A stretch of DNA of 29,677 nt from Clostridia bacterium (lineage in GTDB: Bacteria > Bacillota > Clostridia > Lutisporales > Lutisporaceae): NCBI GenBank assembly GCA_029256365.1, contig JAQSYB010000014.1:1-29677 (forward strand), read 5' to 3'. Positions 24,191-29,677 of this stretch are shown piece after piece; position 1 is the first letter of the stretch, and every line of letters starts with the position of its first letter. The position numbers and the translations under genes were made by a program. Below the pieces are notes generated by a model. That model saw only the letters and a program-made list of their open reading frames with translations. It had not been told where the DNA came from and searched no databases.

Positions 24191-24261
24191 AAGCGCTTGT
24201 TTTGCATTTAAATGCCCATAGGGACAAGTTTGCGTTTTTTAATGTTATGGTATTGGCAGTT

Positions 24262-24296
24262 TAAAAATAATGGCTCTAAATCCATTTAAAAGAGCC
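24262..24296 (-). terminator. Terminator after parB
   Basis: On the minus strand GGCTCT pairs with AGAGCC across a 13-base loop and is followed by ATTATTTTT. It lies just past the parB stop and separates parAB from the desulfurase operon. Confidence 0.75.
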
Positions 24297-24297
24297 G

Positions 24298-25131
24298 CTA
24301 TTTTTGCAGCAGCTCTAAAATTCTTTCTAAATCGTCATTGCTATAATACTCTATTTCTATTTTTCCCTTATTCTTTTTATGTATGATACTTACTTTTGTC
24401 GCCAAGGCTTTTTTTAGTCGATCCTCTAGCTCGATTATTTCAACATCCTTTTTGTTCTCTTTCTTTTCTTCTTTGACATCTTTTTGCATCACCAATTTTT
24501 CTATATCGCGAACATTCAATTGTTGATCAATAATCTTCTGTGCAATCTCAACCTGCTTCTTTTTATCCTCAATTGTCAAAAGAGCTCTTGCATGACCAGC
24601 TGAAATTTTACCCTGCACAACCATATTCTTAATTTCTTCTGGCAGATTCAAAAGTCTCAAAGTATTTGCAATCGCCGAACGACTCTTGCCTATTTTATCC
24701 GATATATTCTCCTGCGTCATATTATGCTCTTCCATCAGGCTCTTATACGCCAAAGCTTCTTCTATAGAGTTCAAGTCCTGCCTTTGAAGATTTTCAATAA
24801 GCGCAATTTCCATAACCTGTACGTTAGAGTAATCTTTTATCACTACAGGCACTGTTTTTAGTCCTGCTAACCTTGCAGCTCTCCATCTTCTTTCCCCGGC
24901 AACGATTTGATAGCTGTCATCAAGCTTTCTGACTATAATTGGTTGCACAACACCGTGTTCTTTAATCGAACCGGATAGCTCCTGCATTGCTTGGTCATCA
25001 AAAAAACGTCTAGGCTGACTTTGATTTGCTTCAAGCTCAGTAATTTTCAACTCTGTAACAGATGCCGTTACTTCTTTCTCATTTTCTCTTATTAATGCAC
25101 CTAATCCCTTACCTAATCCATTCTTTTTCAT
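24298..25131 (-). CDS. parB: Chromosome partitioning protein ParB (Spo0J)
   Basis: CTP-dependent sliding clamp that loads at parS and recruits SMC. In the 277 residues: the N-terminal ParA-stimulating segment KNGLGKGLGALI (3-14), then the CTPase region with QSQPRRFF, the GERRWRAARLAG motif at 79-90 and ALIENLQRQDLN. The HTH for parS is at about 138-162 (MTQENISDKIGKSRSAIANTLRLL), followed by a C-terminal dimerisation domain after a KE-rich linker. Its start codon shares one base with the parA stop (TAATG). Two parS sites lie just downstream. Confidence 0.96.
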   Translation of the reverse strand: MKKNGLGKGLGALIRENEKEVTASVTELKITELEANQSQPRRFFDDQAMQELSGSIKEHGVVQPIIVRKLDDSYQIVAGERRWRAARLAGLKTVPVVIKDYSNVQVMEIALIENLQRQDLNSIEEALAYKSLMEEHNMTQENISDKIGKSRSAIANTLRLLNLPEEIKNMVVQGKISAGHARALLTIEDKKKQVEIAQKIIDQQLNVRDIEKLVMQKDVKEEKKENKKDVEIIELEDRLKKALATKVSIIHKKNKGKIEIEYYSNDDLERILELLQK

Positions 25132-25904
25132 TAGCTTACACCTTCACTTAAATATATAAATTCTTCTGCTAGTTCACAATAAGCTTCTGCACCCTTTGAT
25201 TTCTCATCGTATTTAATAATCGAGAGTCCAAAGCTTGGAGCTTCAGCTAGTCTAACATTTCTAGGTATCATGGTTGTATAGACCTTGCCTTTGAAGTACT
25301 TCTTTACTTCATCAACGACCTGTATCGAAAGATTCGTTCTGCCATCAAACATGCTCATCACGACACCTTCTACCTCTAACTCTGGATTCAAGCCCTTCTT
25401 AACCAGTTTGATGGTATTCATAAGCTGGCTTACTCCCTCCAAAGCGAAATACTCACATTGTATCGGTATCAATACGCTATCTACTGCAGATAAGGCATTT
25501 ATCGACAAAAGTCCTAAGGAAGGTGGGCAATCAATAAATACAAAATCAAATTGATCACTAATGCTATCAATACAATCCTTTAGCTTCAATTCGCGCTCAT
25601 TCAAAGTTGTCAGTTCTATCTCTGCACCTGCCAATTCAACACTGGAAGGTATAATACATAGATTCTCCTGATTGGTTTCTACTATGCATTTCTTTGGGTC
25701 AACCCCATTAATAAGCGCATCATAAATTGAATATTGAATCGCATTTTTATCGATTCCGATACCACTGGTAGTGTTTCCTTGGGGATCTATATCAATCATT
25801 AGAATCTTTTTTCCCCGCGCTGCCAGACAAGCACTTAAATTAATTACTGTCGTGGTCTTGCCAACTCCACCCTTTTGGTTGAAAACTGCAATTGATTTTG
25901 ACAT
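25131..25904 (-). CDS. parA: Chromosome partitioning ATPase ParA (Soj)
   Basis: DNA-binding ATPase that works with ParB in origin segregation and sporulation control. The 257 residues are complete: deviant Walker A KGGVGKTTT (11-19; signature Lys11 and Lys16), DIDPQGN (38-44) and the Walker B region FVFIDCPPSLG (about 124-134). IPIQCEYFALEG and the DNA-binding C-terminal PRNVRLAEAPSFG are typical of Soj. A GGGGTG-type ribosome-binding site precedes the ATG. Overlaps parB by one base. Confidence 0.97.
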   Translation of the reverse strand: MSKSIAVFNQKGGVGKTTTVINLSACLAARGKKILMIDIDPQGNTTSGIGIDKNAIQYSIYDALINGVDPKKCIVETNQENLCIIPSSVELAGAEIELTTLNERELKLKDCIDSISDQFDFVFIDCPPSLGLLSINALSAVDSVLIPIQCEYFALEGVSQLMNTIKLVKKGLNPELEVEGVVMSMFDGRTNLSIQVVDEVKKYFKGKVYTTMIPRNVRLAEAPSFGLSIIKYDEKSKGAEAYCELAEEFIYLSEGVS

Positions 25905-26109
25905 TCCTACACCCCTTAGTGACTCCGTATTATAAAAATTACTCTTATATCTATAATATATTATATTTATCCATTATTAAAGTAAAAACTTCAAATATCT
26001 GCAAATTTCTAATAATCTATGGCAAAGATAAAGCAAAAAATCTTGTGTAATATCAGAGATTAAAATAAATATAATATATTAGAAAACTTTTCTTCACAAG
26101 GAGGTCAAA

Positions 26110-26379
26110 ATGCTAAAAGCGATTGCCTATACTTTTTTTCTCGTATTTATAGCTGAGTTAGGAGATAAAACACAGCTTGCAACAATGTTGTTATCGGCAA
26201 AGTCAAATTCTGTTGTTCCGGTTTTTATAGGGGCTAGCTTAGCTCTCATCTGCTCTTCCTTTATAGGGGTATTTGCAGGTACATATTTGGCAAGATACGT
26301 TCCTCCACATTATATACAAAACACTGCTGGCGTGCTTTTTATATTAATGGGCGCACTTATACTATCAGGAAAAATATAA
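26110..26379 (+). CDS. Half-size TMEM165/GDT1 family cation transporter
   Basis: An 89-residue membrane protein with one GDT1 signature, AELGDKTQLAT (Glu16 to Thr21 region), and three hydrophobic helices (about 3-18, 38-58 and 68-86). GDT1/UPF0016 proteins move Mn2+ or Ca2+; the usual form has two such repeats, and this one would need to pair with itself or with another copy. The end GVLFILMGALILSGK matches the natural end of a repeat, so it does not look truncated. AAGGAGG lies 5 bases before the ATG. It sits alone on the plus strand between parA and noc. Confidence 0.85.
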   Translation: MLKAIAYTFFLVFIAELGDKTQLATMLLSAKSNSVVPVFIGASLALICSSFIGVFAGTYLARYVPPHYIQNTAGVLFILMGALILSGKI

Positions 26380-26385
26380 GGCTCT

Positions 26386-26416
26386 AAAAAAAAGAAAAGC
26401 AGCGTTAGCTGCTTTT
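26386..26416. terminator. Terminator shared by noc and the GDT1 gene
   Basis: A 9-bp stem AAAAGCAGC/GCTGCTTTT (26395-26403 and 26408-26416) with a GTTA loop. On the minus strand it is followed by TTTTCTTTTTTTT, making a good noc terminator that overlaps the noc stop codon; on the plus strand the T-run is only TTTT. Confidence 0.82.
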
Positions 26417-27218
26417 ATGCATTCTTTGGAACCTTTAAAGTAATCTCTATGTACTCACCTTTGTCAACCTGACCATATTCAATGTTATAACCAGTCTTTA
26501 TAATATCCTTGTAGGTATTCTTTATGGTATTTACATAAATATTGTAATTAATCTTGCCCCTCATTTTTCTCTCAGTCTTAGGCTCTTGACTTGCAGCAGC
26601 TGCTTCATCCAACAACTTCTCAATCATTTCTTCAGTCTTTTTGACATTTAACTGTTTTTTTAGAATTGTTTTGAGTGCTTTATTCTGCATCGCTTCATCT
26701 GGAAGCTTGAGAAGTGCTCTTGCATGTCTCTCTGTAAGGCCATTATTTAATATCGCAATTTTTACATCCTTAGGCAATTTAAGAAGCCTCAGCTTATTCG
26801 CTATAGTAGATTGCTTCTTGCCTACCTTCTGAGCTAGTTCTTCCTGTGTCATACCATGATCGTGTATGAGATTGTAATAACCTTCTGCTTCTTCAATAAA
26901 GTTGAGGTCTTCTCTTTGCAAATTTTCAATTAGTGCTATGACAGCCGAATCCTGCTCTACTACCTCATTGATAATTGCAGGTATAGCACTGACACCTGCA
27001 AGCTTTGAGGCTCTAAGCCTTCTTTCACCCGAAATAAGTTCATAAAAATCATCACCTATTTTTCTAACATTAATAGGCTGTAACACCCCATATTGTTTAA
27101 TGGACGCTGACAATTCCTCTAAAGCAGACTTGTTAAACTCTTTTCGCGGCTGATAAGGATTGGGTGCTATTCGGTCAACCGATATATTCAAAACTACCAA
27201 ATTCTCACTCAAGTCCAT
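26415..27218 (-). CDS. noc: Nucleoid occlusion protein Noc (ParB-family)
   Basis: ParB-like CTP-binding protein that prevents septum formation over the nucleoid. The 267 residues resemble ParB but lack its GLGKGLGALI N terminus. Motifs: NPYQPRKEF, GERRLRASKLAG (64-75) and ALIENLQREDLN, then the HTH MTQEELAQKVGKKQSTIANKLRLL (about 130-155) and a basic C-terminal domain. The position directly after rsmG and before parA is that of Bacillus noc. I chose the second ATG (27218; GGAGG 4 bases upstream); the first at 27221 is equally possible. No Noc binding site (ATTTCCCGGGAAAT-type) was seen in this window. Confidence 0.88.
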   Translation of the reverse strand: MDLSENLVVLNISVDRIAPNPYQPRKEFNKSALEELSASIKQYGVLQPINVRKIGDDFYELISGERRLRASKLAGVSAIPAIINEVVEQDSAVIALIENLQREDLNFIEEAEGYYNLIHDHGMTQEELAQKVGKKQSTIANKLRLLKLPKDVKIAILNNGLTERHARALLKLPDEAMQNKALKTILKKQLNVKKTEEMIEKLLDEAAAASQEPKTERKMRGKINYNIYVNTIKNTYKDIIKTGYNIEYGQVDKGEYIEITLKVPKNA

Positions 27219-27257
27219 CATTCCTCCAATTAATATAGCTTGTACAATTCATTAAAA

Positions 27258-27286
27258 ATAATATAATAACTTAATTAATTCGCCAA
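27258..27286 (-). promoter_or_regulatory. Probable promoter of noc
   Basis: On the minus strand TTGGCG (27281-27286), 17 bases, TATTAT (27258-27263), with transcription starting about 33 bases before the noc start. Confidence 0.6.
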
Positions 27287-27366
27287 AAACATATTACTTC
27301 CTTCTATTTCTTGTTATAAATGACGCATTAAGGGCAATAATCTTTCTACATATTATGCGCTGCATG

Positions 27367-28083
27367 TCACTTTATAGGCTCTGCTGCTGGCTTCCCTGCT
27401 TTTCTTGGGTATTTTGTCGGAGTTTCTTTGATTTTTTCTATAATGATAATGTAATGCGTTATTTCACTGTTTGGAAGCTTGTAGCTCTTTACTTCCTTAA
27501 GCTTTCCTCCAAGAACCTCAATTGCTTTCGCAGCATGATCAAGTTCTTCTTGATAGGAGGGTCCTTTTTGACATATAAAATATCCACCCTTCTTTACAAA
27601 AGGAAGGCAATACTCGCACAAAACGTTCATCGCTGCCACAGCACGAGATAACGCAATATCATATTTCTCCCTATATAGTTTGCTTGCCCCACCATCTTCA
27701 GCACGGGAATGAACCAGCGTTACATTTTTTAAATCAAGTTTGTTTACAACCTCATCTAAATATTTGATTCTTTTATTTAAAGAATCAAGCAAGGTAAGAT
27801 TTAAGCTCTCATTTAATATTTTTAGAGGTACTCCTGGAAATCCTGCCCCAGTTCCTACATCAATGATATCCAAACCATCTTTTATGTATCCCGTTGACAA
27901 GCATGTGGCAGAATCAACAAAGTGTTTTATGTCAACCTCATCAGGATCTGTTATTGCTGTTAGATTAATTTTTTCGTTCCACTCCAGCAAAAGACCTTTT
28001 AAAAGCTCAAATTTCTCTATTGCTTCATGTGTTGCCTCAATATTTAACTCTCGAAACGCATTCTGCAGCTTTAAATTACTCAC
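27367..28083 (-). CDS. rsmG: 16S rRNA (guanine-527-N7)-methyltransferase
   Basis: Methylates G527 in 16S rRNA, a change linked to streptomycin susceptibility. The 238 residues match the family: WNEKINLTAI, the SAM loop DVGTGAGFPGVPLKI (about 75-89), LLDSLNKRIKYLDEV and the SRAVA motif. The GTG at 28083 (MSNLK) is chosen because AAGGAG lies 8 bases before it; an earlier GTG at 28092 is within that ribosome-binding site. It overlaps the 3' end of mnmG by 8 bases, the conserved gidA-gidB arrangement. Confidence 0.96.
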   Translation of the reverse strand: MSNLKLQNAFRELNIEATHEAIEKFELLKGLLLEWNEKINLTAITDPDEVDIKHFVDSATCLSTGYIKDGLDIIDVGTGAGFPGVPLKILNESLNLTLLDSLNKRIKYLDEVVNKLDLKNVTLVHSRAEDGGASKLYREKYDIALSRAVAAMNVLCEYCLPFVKKGGYFICQKGPSYQEELDHAAKAIEVLGGKLKEVKSYKLPNSEITHYIIIIEKIKETPTKYPRKAGKPAAEPIK

Positions 28084-29677
28084 TAGCTTCACTCCTTCTG
28101 CTTCTTCGCAGTTGCTCTATATAAACCATCAAAACAGAAATGTCTGCAGGAGATACTCCAGAGATTCTAGAGGCCTGCCCTAAATTGTCAGGCTTTATCT
28201 CAGAAAGTTTTTGCTGTGCCTCAAGGGATATGCCTTTTATACTATAATAATCAATTTGCTTCGGCATCTTCTTATTTTCCAGCTTCTTAAACTGTTCTGC
28301 CTGCATTAACTGTTTTTTAATGTACCCTTCATACTTAATCTGCGTTTCGACCTGCTCTCCAATCTCTCTTCCCAAGTCCACAAACTCATTATCAATTTCC
28401 ATAATTGTAAAATAACTTATTTCTGGGCGTTTTAAAAATTCATATAGGGAAATTCCGCCTCTAATTTCTGCGCTTTGATATTTGCTCAAATATTCAACAA
28501 CCTGCTCTGTACTTGTAATCCTTTTATTTTTTAATCTTTCAATCTCTTGCTCAACAATTTTCTTCTTCTCCATAAAATGATTGTATCTGTCCTCTGAAAC
28601 AAGTCCGATATCGTAACCCTTCTGTGTTAGGCGTAAATCACAATTGTCCTGACGAAGTATTAGTCTGTATTCAGATCTAGAAGTCATCATTCTATAAGGT
28701 TCATTGGTTCCTTTGGTAACCAAGTCATCTATGAGAACACCGATATATCCCTCAGCTCTGTCTAGAATGAAAGGTTCTTTGTTTTGTACCTTTCGAGCTG
28801 CATTGATACCCGCTATGATTCCTTGCGCTGCTGCTTCTTCATAGCCTGATGTGCCATTTATTTGTCCTGCGAAGTATAAACCTTCAACAACCTTTGATTC
28901 CAAGCTTAGATTCAATTGTGTTGTGTCTATACAGTCATATTCAATGGCATATGCAGGTCTCATAATATGCGCATCCTCTAGTCCCTCTATGCTATGCAGC
29001 ATCTCGGTTTGTACATCCTCTGGCAGGCTGGAGCTCATACCCTGTACATACATTTCTCTGGTGAATACGCCCTCAGGCTCAATGAATATCTGATGCGCTT
29101 CTTTATCAGGGAAGTTTATAATTTTGGTTTCAATTGAAGGACAATATCTTGGTCCAACACCTACAATGTCACCAGTATACAAAGGAGACCTATGAAGATT
29201 ATCTCTAATAATTTTGTGTGTAGTCTCATTGGTATACGTCAAATAGCAGGGAAGTTGATCAAGTTCTATATCTCCCGTCATAAACGAAAAAGTATTAATA
29301 TTGTCATCCCCAGGTTGTTCTGACATTTTTTCAAATACTACTGTTCTTCCGTCAATTCTAGCAGGTGTGCCTGTCTTAAACCGTCTCAATCTAATTCCCG
29401 CTGCTTCTAAGCAGTCAGACAACTTCATAGCTGGAAAAAGACCGTTTGGTCCTCCATCATAGCTTACTTCACCTATAATAATTTTGCTTTTTAGATAGGT
29501 CCCTGCTGCTATGACAATGCACTTTGTATTAAAGACTGCACCCAGATGGGTCACAACACTAGCAACTCTTCCGTCTTTTATATTTATTCTCACAACTTCG
29601 GCTTGTTTAATCTGCAAATTCTCTTGGCATTCCAAAACATATTTCATTCTATCCTGATACTGCTTCTTATCAACCTG
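28076..29677 (-). CDS. mnmG: tRNA uridine-5-carboxymethylaminomethyl modification enzyme MnmG, 5' end outside window
   Basis: Works with MnmE to modify U34 of tRNAs. The window holds 533 residues, open to the right edge; about 90 residues, including the FAD-binding GGGHAG region, lie beyond it. Visible are GTYLKSKIIIGE, LRRFKTGTPARI (the conserved GTPxR), GPRYCPSIETKI (catalytic Cys), FAGQINGTSGYEEAAAQG and RSEYRLILRQDNCDLRLT. The C-terminal helical domain ending GVSPADISVLMVYIEQLRR completes the fold. The Met at 29647 is internal, not a start. Followed by rsmG with 8 bases of overlap. Confidence 0.97.
   Translation of the reverse strand, partial: QVDKKQYQDRMKYVLECQENLQIKQAEVVRINIKDGRVASVVTHLGAVFNTKCIVIAAGTYLKSKIIIGEVSYDGGPNGLFPAMKLSDCLEAAGIRLRRFKTGTPARIDGRTVVFEKMSEQPGDDNINTFSFMTGDIELDQLPCYLTYTNETTHKIIRDNLHRSPLYTGDIVGVGPRYCPSIETKIINFPDKEAHQIFIEPEGVFTREMYVQGMSSSLPEDVQTEMLHSIEGLEDAHIMRPAYAIEYDCIDTTQLNLSLESKVVEGLYFAGQINGTSGYEEAAAQGIIAGINAARKVQNKEPFILDRAEGYIGVLIDDLVTKGTNEPYRMMTSRSEYRLILRQDNCDLRLTQKGYDIGLVSEDRYNHFMEKKKIVEQEIERLKNKRITSTEQVVEYLSKYQSAEIRGGISLYEFLKRPEISYFTIMEIDNEFVDLGREIGEQVETQIKYEGYIKKQLMQAEQFKKLENKKMPKQIDYYSIKGISLEAQQKLSEIKPDNLGQASRISGVSPADISVLMVYIEQLRRSRRSEASE

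Noticed and set aside
24127..24207. N-terminal extension of the desulfurase with a repeated VSRETK
   Set aside because: The extension is only a translation of the two parS palindromes; the real ATG at 24126 has a good ribosome-binding site and the family N terminus.
24204..24215. Palindrome GCATTTAAATGC next to parS as a further operator
   Set aside because: A single 12-bp AT-rich palindrome with no repeat or clear promoter relation; chance occurrence is likely.
25905..26109. DnaA boxes or an origin between parA and the GDT1 gene
   Set aside because: No cluster of TTATCCACA-type boxes was seen; the spacer is simply AT-rich, and the origin is expected beyond mnmG.
26110..26379. GDT1 gene as a truncated pseudogene
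   Set aside because: It has a strong ribosome-binding site, one complete repeat and a natural end; half-size family members exist.

Overview
This window is an AT-rich piece of a Firmicutes chromosome, almost certainly from an anaerobic endospore-forming Clostridia species. The evidence is the origin-proximal gene order mnmG-rsmG-noc-parA-parB on one side and rpsF-ssb-rpsR and rplI-dnaB on the other, together with spore-lineage genes (a LonC-type Lon protein and yyaC). Shine-Dalgarno sequences are strong, and GTG and TTG starts are frequent. I cannot name a species. The replication origin should lie beyond the right edge, past mnmG.

Layout, left to right. (1) 43-6893, minus strand: an operon of a MazG-like gene, a DUF2232 membrane protein, a GdpP-type c-di-AMP phosphodiesterase, rplI, lonC and dnaB, running from a promoter at about 6950-6977 to a terminator at 16-38. 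(2) 7101-8108, minus: rpsF-ssb-rpsR, with its own promoter, a structured leader that resembles an S6:S18 autoregulatory element, and a strong terminator. (3) 8227-9835, minus: yedF, an MscS-type channel gene and a DUF951 gene. (4) 10138-12379, plus: a zinc-ribbon/HTH DUF2089 protein, a DUF4097 adhesin-like solenoid protein and an unrecognised membrane protein. (5) 12423-14795, minus: DUF5711 beta-propeller, CvpA-like and polytopic membrane proteins. (6) 14999-19896, plus: yyaC, then a shikimate-pathway operon aroB(broken)-aroA-aroC-aroE. (7) 19914-22004, minus: an orphan 7TM sensor histidine kinase. (8) 22131-24126, minus: a cysteine desulfurase, a DUF4446 protein and a YkuS-like protein. (9) 24139-27218: two perfect parS sites, parB, parA, a half-size GDT1 gene on the plus strand, and noc. 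(10) 27367-29677, minus: rsmG and the 3' part of mnmG.

The most notable observation is that three separate genes each lack a conserved core segment while both flanks align well with their families. LonC lacks about 70 residues that include the catalytic serine, in frame. The MscS protein lacks about 30-35 residues, the whole pore-lining third membrane helix, also in frame. aroB lacks about 100 bases covering its NAD/substrate-binding core, out of frame. This could be real gene decay, a variant function, or a recurrent assembly/sequence artefact, and reads across the three junctions would decide. No CRISPR array, tRNA, rRNA, insertion sequence or phage gene was seen, and I see no convincing wholly new system. 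The DUF2089/DUF4097 locus, with its twin palindromes and its shared terminal module, is the best candidate for something poorly described.
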